A model generated the notes under the pieces. It saw only the letters and a list, made by a program, of their open reading frames with translations. It had not been told where the DNA came from and ran no database searches. DNA of 8,603 bases from JBMNOI01 sp050942995 (lineage in GTDB: Bacteria; Chloroflexota; Anaerolineae; UBA1429), in contig JBMNOI010000147.1 in assembly GCA_050942995.1 (NCBI GenBank), positions 1 through 8,603 of the forward strand, in the 5' to 3' direction. This document shows, piece by piece, positions 1 to 6,932 of this stretch; position 1 is the first letter of the stretch, and each line of letters begins with the position of its first letter. A program made the position numbers and the translations under genes.

Positions 1-374
1 TGCTGCAAAAAGGTGACCTTTTTCCCCGTCGCCTCGATCAACGTGACCTCGGCCTCGGGCAGCATGATCTTGATGGGCAGTCCGGGGAATCCGGCGCCAC
101 TGCCCACATCCACACACCAGAGCGAGTGCGATCCGATCTGTACCGGCACCGTATCGGGAATCGAATCATCCCCCGCCCCGCGTGGAAAGGCCAGCAGGCA
201 GGTCAGCGAATCCAGAAAATGCTTGATCTGCACCTCCTGGTAGCCGGTGATGGCGGTGAGATTGAAGCGTTGATTCCAGGCGCGCAGTTCCTGGTAGTAG
301 CGTTCGAACTGGTCGATATGGCCGGGGCTCAATGTCAGCCCCAGGTCTTTGGCCCCCTCACGCAACAACTCCAT
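1..374 (-). CDS. rsmG: 16S rRNA (guanine527-N7)-methyltransferase RsmG (GidB), 5' part only
   Basis: This is the first 124 codons of RsmG, the SAM-dependent enzyme that methylates N7 of G527 in 16S rRNA; the 3' part lies beyond the left edge. The N-terminus (MELLREGAKDLGLTLSP) and the following segment with RAWNQRFNLTAI at about residues 31-42 are typical of the family. HFLDSL follows at 52-57, and the SAM-binding glycine motif VDVGSGAGFPGLP lies at about 88-100, ending in an acidic strand (TLIEA) and GKKVTFL. The segment between DSL and the SAM motif is somewhat long, with a Gly/Asp-rich loop near residues 66-75. The ATG at 374 was chosen because it gives the usual family N-terminus; the Shine-Dalgarno signal is weak. 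The gene is preceded by a gap of about 200 bases, so whether it has its own promoter or is read through from the oxidase gene is unclear. Confidence 0.93.
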   Translation of the reverse strand, partial: MELLREGAKDLGLTLSPGHIDQFERYYQELRAWNQRFNLTAITGYQEVQIKHFLDSLTCLLAFPRGAGDDSIPDTVPVQIGSHSLWCVDVGSGAGFPGLPIKIMLPEAEVTLIEATGKKVTFLQ

Positions 375-574
375 TGGTTTCTCATCCGCTCCATCATGGA
401 TCTCGCACGGCGAGACGGAACATATCCTGCTTCACCGTGCGTATTGTGCTGATACTCCCACGCATGCAGGCTGTACGAGTCAGAGCGATGAACTCTCGAC
501 CCCGCAGAGATGACGATGCTCCTTGATCTCGTAGATCTCGTGGGGCGATGACGACTCGTTCTTTCGAGCACGCC
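375..574. other. Gap between the oxidase gene and rsmG, no gene recognised
   Basis: These 200 bases separate the stop of the glcD-like gene from the start of rsmG. A 78-codon open frame on the minus strand covers most of it and runs out of frame into rsmG. Its product is rich in Arg and Ser with no recognisable domain, so I do not call it. Visible structure is modest: a tandem pair TGATCTCGT / AGATCTCGT at 524-541, and a nested inverted repeat next to the oxidase stop (GGGCG at 543-547 with CGCCC at 571-575, enclosing CTCG at 555-558 with CGAG at 565-568). The hairpin has no T-run, so it is at best a weak terminator. I could not find a convincing -35/-10 pair for rsmG. Confidence 0.5.
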
Positions 575-1957
575 CTAATCGTCGGGAAAGATCTTGCCCG
601 GATTCAAGATCCCTTTGGGATCCAACAGATCCTTGATCTGGCGCATCACCTGCAGGCTCTCGCCATGTTCCTGAGCCATAAAGGCGCGTTTGGCCCGGCC
701 CACGCCGTGTTCCCCGGCGATAGTGCCGCCGATCGACAGGGAGTACTTGACGATCTCGTCCATGGCCGCCAGCCCGCGGGTGAACTCTTCCTCATCCTCG
801 CGGGTGACGATCGTTTCCGTGTGCAGGTTGCCGTCTCCGGCGTGCCCAAAGGTATAGATGGTCAGGTTCATCTCTTCTGCGAGCTTGTGCACGAACGAGA
901 TGACCTCACGGAATCGGGATACCGGCACACAGACATCCCCCGAGATCATGGCCCGGCCGGGATGCGACAGCTTGATCGAGTCGCGCGCCTCACGGCGGGC
1001 GGTCCACAGCGTCTCGCGTTCCTCGTCATCGATGGCCGCCTGAAACTCGACGCAGCCGTTATCCTCACAGATCTCGCGCACGTAATCGATCTGTTCCGTC
1101 ACGCCGCCCTCGTTGCCGTGAAACTCGACGAACAGGGTGGGCGTCTCGCGCAGCGATAGCCCATGCTGAATATTGGTGACGTGTACCGTGGCGGCATCCA
1201 GCAATTCGATGGCCGAGGGATCCAGCCCGTAGCGGATGCTCTCATACACCGCGCCCGCGGCGTCCTCCAGCGAATCGAACACGGCCAGCACGGCGGCGAT
1301 CTTTTCCGGCAGGCCGGCCAGCCGCAGGGTCACCTCGGTGATGATTCCCAGCGTGCCCTCCGAGCCCACAAAGAGGCTCACCAGATCATAGCCGCTGGTG
1401 CTTTTGTTCGTGTTCGAGCCCACCTCGATCATCCGTCCGTCGGACAGCACCACCTTGAGTCGTTTGACATAATCACGCGTCACCCCATATTTGACGGCGC
1501 GCATCCCGCTCGAGTTATTCGCCACCATGCCGCCGATCGTGGCCACGTCCGAGCTACCCGGCGCCGGTGGAAAGAACAGCCCCAGGCGTTTGAGCTGGCC
1601 GTTCAGGTCGTCGTAGACAATGCCCGGTTGCACCACCACCTGAAGATCGTCCTCGCGCACCTCCAGGATCTCTTTCATGCGATACATGGCCAACAAGATG
1701 CCGCCCTGTACCGGCACGGGGTTCCCCTCCAGGCTGGACCCGCCGCTCCAGGCCACGACGGGAATGTTCCGCTCATTCGCATGACGTACGATGGCGGCCA
1801 CCTGTTCGGTGGATGACGGCCACACCACCACGTCGGGCGGATGCGCCGGCACGTGCGACTCGTCGATCGAGTGCGCCTCCAGATCCGAAGAGCGCACCGA
1901 CAGATTCTTCTCGCCCACAATGCCGGTCAGAATATCGATATCATTGGAATTCAGCAC
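575..1957 (-). CDS. FAD-linked oxidase of the GlcD / D-lactate dehydrogenase family
   Basis: A flavoprotein of about 460 residues with the two-domain architecture FAD_binding_4 then FAD-oxidase_C. Family members oxidise 2-hydroxy acids (glycolate, D-lactate, D-2-hydroxyglutarate) using FAD; the substrate here cannot be told from sequence. Counting from the GTG start, the PP-loop SGGSSLEG is at about 71-78, the FAD-binding stretch PAPGSSDVATIGG at about 131-143, and GSEGTLGI at about 198-205. GHAGDGNLH, with the two metal-site histidines, is at about 371-379, EHGVGRAK at about 416-423, and the closing DPKGILNPGKIF at about 446-457. There is no iron-sulfur domain and no glcE or glcF partner in view. 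An ATG at 1972 is also in frame, but the GGAGG lies just inside it and sits 8 bases before the GTG at 1957, so the GTG is preferred. The gene follows ftsK by about 30 bases and is probably co-transcribed. Confidence 0.93.
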   Translation of the reverse strand: MLNSNDIDILTGIVGEKNLSVRSSDLEAHSIDESHVPAHPPDVVVWPSSTEQVAAIVRHANERNIPVVAWSGGSSLEGNPVPVQGGILLAMYRMKEILEVREDDLQVVVQPGIVYDDLNGQLKRLGLFFPPAPGSSDVATIGGMVANNSSGMRAVKYGVTRDYVKRLKVVLSDGRMIEVGSNTNKSTSGYDLVSLFVGSEGTLGIITEVTLRLAGLPEKIAAVLAVFDSLEDAAGAVYESIRYGLDPSAIELLDAATVHVTNIQHGLSLRETPTLFVEFHGNEGGVTEQIDYVREICEDNGCVEFQAAIDDEERETLWTARREARDSIKLSHPGRAMISGDVCVPVSRFREVISFVHKLAEEMNLTIYTFGHAGDGNLHTETIVTREDEEEFTRGLAAMDEIVKYSLSIGGTIAGEHGVGRAKRAFMAQEHGESLQVMRQIKDLLDPKGILNPGKIFPDD

Positions 1958-1965
1958 ACAGGAAT

Positions 1966-1970
1966 CCTCC
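1966..1970 (-). promoter_or_regulatory. Shine-Dalgarno site that sets the oxidase start at GTG 1957
   Basis: On the minus strand GGAGG lies 8 bases upstream of the GTG at 1957. The in-frame ATG at 1970-1972 overlaps this motif and has no Shine-Dalgarno sequence of its own upstream. The first five codons of the longer reading are therefore more likely leader than protein. Confidence 0.7.
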
Positions 1971-1987
1971 ATATAGGGTACGGGCGG

Positions 1988-4276
1988 TCATTGGATGTCG
2001 TCTTGCCCGTCCGGCTCTTCATCGGCATCGAGCAGCACCTCACGCGCTTTGCTACTGCCGGTGGCCGGGCCGATAATGCCGCGGGCCTCCAGCAGGTCTA
2101 CCAGTCGCGCCGCCCGGGTATAGCCGATACGCAGCTTGCGTTGCAGATACGATATCGAGGCGCGTTGCTCGGTCCGCACGATCTGGATGGCCTCTTGCAG
2201 CAACGGATCCTCGTCTTCTTCGTCGGCCTGTGATGTCCCTATATCCGGCCACAGCGGCTTTTGCACGCCCGATGTGGGCAGCGGCTCCAGGCGAACGTCG
2301 TAGGCCGGCCGGTCGAGGGCTTGATCCTTCCAAAAGTCGATCAGGCGTTCCAGCTCGGCGTCGGATACCCAGCAGGCCTGGATGCGCTCCAGTTTGGGCG
2401 AATCGGGGGCCATGTACAGGGCATCGCCGCGACCGAGCAGCTTTTCGGCTCCGGGTGTATCCAGAATAACCCGCGAATCGACCTGTGAGGTCACGGCAAA
2501 GGCGATACGCGCCGGGAAATTGGCCTTGATCAGCCCGGTCACCACATCCACTGACGGGCGCTGGGTGGCGATGACCAGATGGATGCCCGTGGCGCGGGCC
2601 ATCTGCGCGATGCGACAGATCGATCGCTCCACCTCGTCCGGCGCCACCATCATCAAGTCGGCCAGCTCGTCGATAAAGACCACGATATAGGGTATCCGCG
2701 CCTCGCCACGAGATAGAGCCAGCTCGTTGTACGACTGGATGTGACGCGCCCCTACTTTGGCGAACACTTTGTAGCGGCGGTCCATCTCGCGCGCCACCCA
2801 GTTGAGCACCCCGACGACCCGATCGGCCTCGACCACGACGGGGGCGATGAGATGGGGGATGCCGTTATAGGCCGAAAGCTCGACCCGCTTGGGGTCGATC
2901 ATCAGCATCTTTAGATTATCCGGCGAGTTGTGCAGCAACAGCGAGGCGATGAGGGCGTTGATGCACACGCTCTTGCCCGCGCCGGTGGCTCCGGCGATGA
3001 GCAAGTGGGGCAGGGTGGCCAGATCATCGGCCACCGCCTCGCCCGAGACGTCGCGGCCCAGCGCCACTGCCAGAGGCGAACGCAGATCCTGGAATTGTTC
3101 CGATTCCAGCACGCCTCTCAGGCCGACCGTCGTCCGCTGGGCGTTGGGCACCTCCAGCCCGACGATTCCCTTGCCCGGCACCGGCGTTTCGATGCGGATC
3201 GGGGCGGCGGCCAGGGCCAGCGCCAGGTCGTTCGCCAGCGCCGCGATGCGGCTGACTTTGACCTTGACACGTTTGACGCGCCCCTCGCGATCGCGTCGCT
3301 CGGTATAGCCCGGCTCCAGCCCGAACTGGGTAACCACCGGGCCGGGGTTGACCTCCACCACCGTGACCGGCACGCCCAGACTGCGCAGCGTCTCCTCGAT
3401 GATGTGGGTCTTTTCGCGGATGTCGCTCAGGCTCATCTGCGGCTCTTCGGTTTGGGCCAGCATCTCATAAGTCTGGGGCAACATCCACGGGCGGCTCATG
3501 CCCATTTCGGAGCCGGTAGCCTCGTGCATGGGGGGAATCTCGCTCTCTGCCGCGGGAGGTGGGGAAGCTGTGGGACGCCGATCATCGGGCATGGGATGCG
3601 CCACGGGTTGTGAGGGGCGTGGCGTCGGCGAAACCGGCCGGGTCGCCGCCTCGCGGCGCCGTTCGGCCATGCGCGCCTGCAGCGCCAGCCGCCAGCGCCG
3701 TATCCAGTCCAGGGTGCGGCGAAACGCCTCGACCGAATCTGCCGCCAGCTCGCCTAGCGATACATCCAGCGTCACGGTCAGGGCCAGGGCGATCACGGTG
3801 ATGAGGATGACGATGGTGCCCCCCCATCCCAGCGCCTGGGTGAGGATGTCGCTGATCCAAAAGCCCAGATAGCCGCCCCCCTGTCCGGCGGCTGCGGCCT
3901 TTTCCGGATCGACTGCAAAGTGGTGCGAGAGGCCGAGCACCAGAATCAGAGCGACCAACCCGCTCACCACGCGCGGCCACGGAGGGGCCAGGGGATTCTC
4001 GGTGCCCAGGGTGATGGCCCACAATCCGGCGGCGGCCAGCACCGGCGGCACCAGGTATTTGCCCCAGCCGAAGGATCGGCCCAATATATCGAGCCACCAG
4101 GTTGTGAGCGAGCCGTGGTTGCTGGAGATCAGGGTGAGAAAGGTCAGCAGCGCCACGCCCAACAACACCAACCCAATGGTCCAACCCCATTGGGCACGTG
4201 TCAATTGAAATGCCGGTTGTTTGCTTCGCCCACGGCTCGAAGAGCGGCGGGTGCTGCGTCTTGTTGCCTTGGCCAT
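1988..4276 (-). CDS. ftsK: DNA translocase FtsK/SpoIIIE
   Basis: A 762-residue membrane-anchored ATPase that pumps chromosomal DNA through the closing septum. The N-terminus is strongly basic (residues 1-20), followed by hydrophobic segments at about 31-50, 72-90, 102-118 and 150-170, as in the four-helix FtsK anchor. A Pro- and charge-rich linker (about 205-280) is short compared with the long E. coli linker and more like SpoIIIE. The alpha domain spans about 282-400. The motor carries Walker A GATGAGKS at 429-436, DPKRVELSAY at 461-470, Walker B VVFIDELADL at 532-541 with D536/E537, and TQRPSVDVVTG at 571-581. A C-terminal winged-helix gamma domain (about 688-750, including LQRKLRIGYTRAARLVDLLE at 711-730) reads DNA polarity signals. 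The ATG at 4276 gives the basic leader; only a weak GAG-type Shine-Dalgarno precedes it. A promoter lies about 60 bases upstream, and the oxidase gene follows closely. Confidence 0.98.
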   Translation of the reverse strand: MAKATRRSTRRSSSRGRSKQPAFQLTRAQWGWTIGLVLLGVALLTFLTLISSNHGSLTTWWLDILGRSFGWGKYLVPPVLAAAGLWAITLGTENPLAPPWPRVVSGLVALILVLGLSHHFAVDPEKAAAAGQGGGYLGFWISDILTQALGWGGTIVILITVIALALTVTLDVSLGELAADSVEAFRRTLDWIRRWRLALQARMAERRREAATRPVSPTPRPSQPVAHPMPDDRRPTASPPPAAESEIPPMHEATGSEMGMSRPWMLPQTYEMLAQTEEPQMSLSDIREKTHIIEETLRSLGVPVTVVEVNPGPVVTQFGLEPGYTERRDREGRVKRVKVKVSRIAALANDLALALAAAPIRIETPVPGKGIVGLEVPNAQRTTVGLRGVLESEQFQDLRSPLAVALGRDVSGEAVADDLATLPHLLIAGATGAGKSVCINALIASLLLHNSPDNLKMLMIDPKRVELSAYNGIPHLIAPVVVEADRVVGVLNWVAREMDRRYKVFAKVGARHIQSYNELALSRGEARIPYIVVFIDELADLMMVAPDEVERSICRIAQMARATGIHLVIATQRPSVDVVTGLIKANFPARIAFAVTSQVDSRVILDTPGAEKLLGRGDALYMAPDSPKLERIQACWVSDAELERLIDFWKDQALDRPAYDVRLEPLPTSGVQKPLWPDIGTSQADEEDEDPLLQEAIQIVRTEQRASISYLQRKLRIGYTRAARLVDLLEARGIIGPATGSSKAREVLLDADEEPDGQDDIQ

Positions 4277-4334
4277 CGGCTCAATCCATGGGTTACTTGT
4301 CGTGGCGAACGAGCGCCTAGAACATCCGTTTGAG

Positions 4335-4362
4335 ATTATACCACGGAATCGGCCGGGGTCAG
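4335..4362 (-). promoter_or_regulatory. Extended -10 promoter for ftsK and the oxidase gene
   Basis: On the minus strand a perfect TATAAT (4340 to 4335) is preceded by TGG, giving the extended -10 form TGGTATAAT. A -35-like CTGACC (4362 to 4357) lies 16 bases upstream. A start point near 4328 would leave a leader of about 50 bases before the ftsK ATG. A better-looking TTGACG lies further upstream at about 4374-4379 but is 33 bases from the -10, too far to act with it. This promoter separates ftsK and the oxidase from the glycosylase-rnj unit. Confidence 0.65.
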
Positions 4363-4453
4363 AGTTGGGCGCGCGTCAAAATGTCCTGCCGGCGGTTGAG
4401 ACCGGGCTCGATGCCTGCCGTGCCACAGGCGGGATAGCTCTCGGGCATATCCT

Positions 4454-6097
4454 CTATAGCTTGGTAACCACCGGCACGATGATCGGCCGTCTCCCCGTCT
4501 CCTCGAACGCCAGACGTGACAGAGCGCCTTTGAGGCGATCGACGATTTCAGAGCGTGACCCGCCCAATCCGGCGACGCGTGATGCCTCCTGGCGCAACTT
4601 GGCCAGCAGGTCGACAGATTCGGTCTCGGAGATAAAGCCACGGCTGCTGATCTGGGGTTCGCCCATCACGCTGCCGGTGTACTTGTCCAACGCGACCACG
4701 GCGACCAAAAAGCCGCTGTGGGCCAGCATGCGCCGATCCTCAATGACCGACATCTCGATATCGCCCACGCCGTGACCGTCCACAAAGATGCGGTTGGCCG
4801 ACACCTGATCCACTACCTCGGCGCCGAACTCGTCGATCTCGAGCACATCGCCCGACTCGATGATGATGACGTTCTCGGGCGCCACGCCGCATTGCTGCGC
4901 CAGCTTGCTGTGCAGCACCAGATGGCGATACTCACCGTGAATGGGAACAAAGTATTTCGGGCGGATGAGGTTGATCAGTAGCTTTTGCTCTTCCTGGCTG
5001 GCGTGGCCCGAAACGTGTACGTCCAGCACCTCGTCATAGTACACGTCGGCGCCCAGACGGAAGAGGTTATCCAGCGTGCGGTGCACAAACTCTTCGTTGC
5101 CCGGAATGGGAGTGGCCGATACGATGACGGTATCCCCCGGCACCACGCTCACCGAGCGGGGGTTGTGCTGTCCCATGCGCACCAGCACCGAGGTGGGTTC
5201 ACCCTGACTGCCGGTGCAGATCAATGTCACCTGATCGTTGGGCAACTGATTGATCTGGTCGACGGTGATGAGCAGATCGTCGGGCACGTTCAGATAACCC
5301 AGTTCGCGGGCGATGCGGGCGTTGCCCACCATACTGCGTCCCACCAGCGCCACCTTCCGCCCATGCCTCTGCGCGATATCGGCGATCTGCTGGATGCGCG
5401 AGATGTTGGAGGCAAAGGTGGCCACGATGATGCGCCCTTTGGCCGAGGCGAATACGCGTGAGAGCACCTCGCTAATCGATTGTTCCGAGGGGGTATATCC
5501 CGGAGTCTCGGCATTGGTGCTATCCGAGAGAAGGAGCAACACGCCGCGGCCGCCCAGTTCGGCCAGTTTGGCGAAATCGGCGCGCTGACCGTCTGCCGGC
5601 GCGTGGTCGAATTTAAAGTCGCCCGAGTGCACGATGAGGCCGGCCGGCGTCTCGATGCCCATCCCAATCCCATCGGGGATGCTGTGGCTGACGTGAAAGA
5701 ACTCGATACAGAACGGGTCGAGGGCGAGCGTATCGCCGGGGGCGATGGCGTGCAGCTCGGCGTCCTTGATACGCGCCTCACGTAGCTTGACCTCGACGAG
5801 TCCGAGGGTCAGGCGTGTGCCATAGATGGGCGCCCGGACATGATTCAGCAGATAGGGCAGCGCGCCCACATGGTCTTCGTGGCCGTGGGTGATGATGATG
5901 GCCCGCACCCGATCGGCCCGCTCGACCAGATAGCTCATATCAGGAATGATGATATCCACGCCGAGCATGTCGTTTTCGGGAAACATGAGGCCGGCATCGA
6001 TGACGATGATCTCCTCATCGTATTCGATGACCATCATATTCCGGCCGATTTCACCCAACCCGCCTAATGGAATGATGCGTAATTTGTTTCGACTCAC
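4454..6097 (-). CDS. rnj: Ribonuclease J
   Basis: A metallo-beta-lactamase/beta-CASP ribonuclease of about 547 residues with 5'-to-3' exonuclease and endonuclease roles in mRNA decay and rRNA maturation. Counting from the TTG at 6100 as residue 1, the zinc motif HGHEDH is at 72-77, and the other metal-site motifs are SHS at 138-140, HSGDFK at 158-163 and HGEYRH at 388-393. The beta-CASP region contains SDSTNAE (192-198), GSQGEP (297-302) and HVSGHA (362-367). A C-terminal domain of about 100 residues follows, as in RNase J1/J2. The N-terminus NKLRIIPLGGLGEIG is highly typical. Two adjacent in-frame starts exist, TTG at 6100 and GTG at 6097; the GTG has the better Shine-Dalgarno spacing and is preferred. 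The gene begins 15 bases after the glycosylase stop, and ftsK lies downstream beyond a gap of 177 bases. That arrangement recalls the rnjB-tepA-ylzJ-spoIIIE order in Bacillus. Confidence 0.97.
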   Translation of the reverse strand: MSRNKLRIIPLGGLGEIGRNMMVIEYDEEIIVIDAGLMFPENDMLGVDIIIPDMSYLVERADRVRAIIITHGHEDHVGALPYLLNHVRAPIYGTRLTLGLVEVKLREARIKDAELHAIAPGDTLALDPFCIEFFHVSHSIPDGIGMGIETPAGLIVHSGDFKFDHAPADGQRADFAKLAELGGRGVLLLLSDSTNAETPGYTPSEQSISEVLSRVFASAKGRIIVATFASNISRIQQIADIAQRHGRKVALVGRSMVGNARIARELGYLNVPDDLLITVDQINQLPNDQVTLICTGSQGEPTSVLVRMGQHNPRSVSVVPGDTVIVSATPIPGNEEFVHRTLDNLFRLGADVYYDEVLDVHVSGHASQEEQKLLINLIRPKYFVPIHGEYRHLVLHSKLAQQCGVAPENVIIIESGDVLEIDEFGAEVVDQVSANRIFVDGHGVGDIEMSVIEDRRMLAHSGFLVAVVALDKYTGSVMGEPQISSRGFISETESVDLLAKLRQEASRVAGLGGSRSEIVDRLKGALSRLAFEETGRRPIIVPVVTKL

Positions 6098-6103
6098 CAA
6101 TTT

Positions 6104-6108
6104 CTCCC
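6104..6108 (-). promoter_or_regulatory. Shine-Dalgarno site favouring the GTG start of rnj
   Basis: GGGAG on the minus strand lies between the glycosylase stop (6113-6115) and the rnj start. It is 6 bases from the GTG at 6097 but only 3 bases from the alternative TTG at 6100, so the GTG is the better start. Its position in the short gap between the genes suits coupled translation of a shared transcript. Confidence 0.6.
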
Positions 6109-6112
6109 GCGG

Positions 6113-6730
6113 CTAAAACATGCTCAATTGCTGAGGAGGCGGCGGGTCGTTTCTGCCGTCATCCGGTTCGCCCGAGGAGGTTGCCATCTGGGCCAGAATC
6201 TCGGGGATCTTGAGCATGTCCTGTTCGATCATGGTACGGTAACGTGGCTGATGCAGGGCAGCGGCAGGATGGAACATGGGCAGGTAGATGATATCGCCCA
6301 CCTTTTTGGGTATGCCGTGCACCCGGCTGATGGTAACGCCTGAAAAGGCCAGTTGCATGGAAAAGCGCCCCAGGGTGACGATCATCTTGGGCTTGATCAG
6401 TTCGATCTGCCGATCCAGATATATCCGGCATGCAGCCATTTCATCGGGCTGGGGATCGCGGTTATTCGGCGGGCGGTGCTTGACGACGTTGGTGATATAG
6501 ACGTCCTGACGCGTCAGATCGATAGAGGCCAGCAGGCGGTCCAGAAACTGGCCCGCGGCGCCGACAAACGGGCGCCCCTGCTGATCTTCATGGAAACCCG
6601 GAGCCTCACCGACGAACATGATGGTGGCGTTGGCGGAGCCTTCGCCGGGTACAGCCTGTGTGGTACCCCGATACAGGCGGCAGCGGCGACAATGCCTCAC
6701 CTGCTCGTACAGTTCGTCGAGTTCCGACAT
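6113..6730 (-). CDS. Family 4 (type IV, UDGa) uracil-DNA glycosylase
   Basis: A 205-residue enzyme that would remove uracil, from cytosine deamination or misincorporation, as the first step of base excision repair. Family 4 marks are GEAPGFHEDQQGRPFVGAAG at 41-60, YITNVVK at 78-84 with RPPNNRDP at 86-93, and HPAA at 154-157, with N90 and H154 at the usual active-site positions. The family normally binds a [4Fe-4S] cluster with four cysteines. Here C14, C17 and C101 are present, but position 85, normally Cys in a KCRPP motif, is His (codon CAC at 6478-6476), and the protein has no other cysteine. After a Pro/Gly/Asp-rich tail (about 184-199) the last residues are QLSMF (201-205), similar to the beta-clamp binding pentapeptide QL(S/D)LF. 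The ATG is supported by a strong AGGGAGGT Shine-Dalgarno sequence (6742 to 6735) 4 bases before it. It is the first gene of a probable unit with rnj. Confidence 0.93.
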   Translation of the reverse strand: MSELDELYEQVRHCRRCRLYRGTTQAVPGEGSANATIMFVGEAPGFHEDQQGRPFVGAAGQFLDRLLASIDLTRQDVYITNVVKHRPPNNRDPQPDEMAACRIYLDRQIELIKPKMIVTLGRFSMQLAFSGVTISRVHGIPKKVGDIIYLPMFHPAAALHQPRYRTMIEQDMLKIPEILAQMATSSGEPDDGRNDPPPPQQLSMF

Positions 6731-6750
6731 GTGTACCTCCCTTGAGAGGC

Positions 6751-6770
6751 CGCCACAGATCTCTGCGGCG
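6751..6770 (-). other. Hairpin in the leader of the glycosylase mRNA
   Basis: On the minus strand CGCCGCAG (6770 to 6763) can pair with CTGTGGCG (6758 to 6751) across the four-base loop AGAT, with one G-U pair. It ends about 8 bases before the Shine-Dalgarno sequence of the glycosylase. There is no T-run, so it is not a terminator; it could affect mRNA stability or ribosome access. It does not match any riboswitch I know, and a stem this size can arise by chance in GC-rich DNA. Confidence 0.35.
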
Positions 6771-6817
6771 CGCCCGGCCGATTGTATAGTGTATCCCCTT
6801 GACCGAGGATCGGACCG

Positions 6818-6846
6818 ATTATACCCTCATCCCCCGGCTCCGTCCA
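6818..6846 (-). promoter_or_regulatory. Promoter for the glycosylase-rnj unit
   Basis: The minus strand carries a perfect TATAAT (6823 to 6818) with TGGACG (6846 to 6841) exactly 17 bases upstream, matching four of six -35 consensus positions. The start point would be near 6811, giving a leader of about 80 bases. Confidence 0.6.
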
Positions 6847-6903
6847 ACTTTTCGGGCACCGACCCGAGCCACACGGGGTTTGCCGGACCGTCCGAGAGGA
6901 TGC

Positions 6904-6932
6904 TTGACGCAGTCTGTCATGCAGCCTACAAT
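6904..6932 (+). promoter_or_regulatory. Sigma-70-type promoter for the phosphatase gene
   Basis: TTGACG (6904-6909) and TACAAT (6927-6932) are separated by exactly 17 bases, each matching five of six consensus positions. Transcription would begin near 6939, leaving a leader of about 130 bases before the GTG at 7068. This is the best promoter match in the window. Confidence 0.7.

Noticed and set aside
335..571. 78-codon minus-strand open frame between the oxidase gene and rsmG
   Set aside because: It overlaps the rsmG start out of frame, is very rich in Arg and Ser, shows no domain, and lacks a convincing Shine-Dalgarno sequence.
548..1816. Open frames of 203 and 217 codons on the plus strand
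   Set aside because: Both lie opposite the oxidase gene, which has clear FAD-domain motifs. The products show composition typical of antisense shadows.
3008..3015. GGGCAGGG, matching the E. coli FtsK-orienting KOPS consensus, inside ftsK
   Set aside because: A single 8-base match in GC-rich DNA is expected by chance, and the KOPS sequence used by this lineage is unknown. Only genome-wide strand skew could support it.
4374..4379. TTGACG on the minus strand as the -35 of the ftsK promoter
   Set aside because: It is 33 bases from the TATAAT, far beyond the usable 16-18; the nearer CTGACC and the TG extension explain the promoter better.
4413..4430. GCCTG/CAGGC inverted repeat just after the rnj stop as a terminator
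   Set aside because: Only 5 bp of stem with an 8-base loop and no adjacent T-run on the minus strand; too weak to call.
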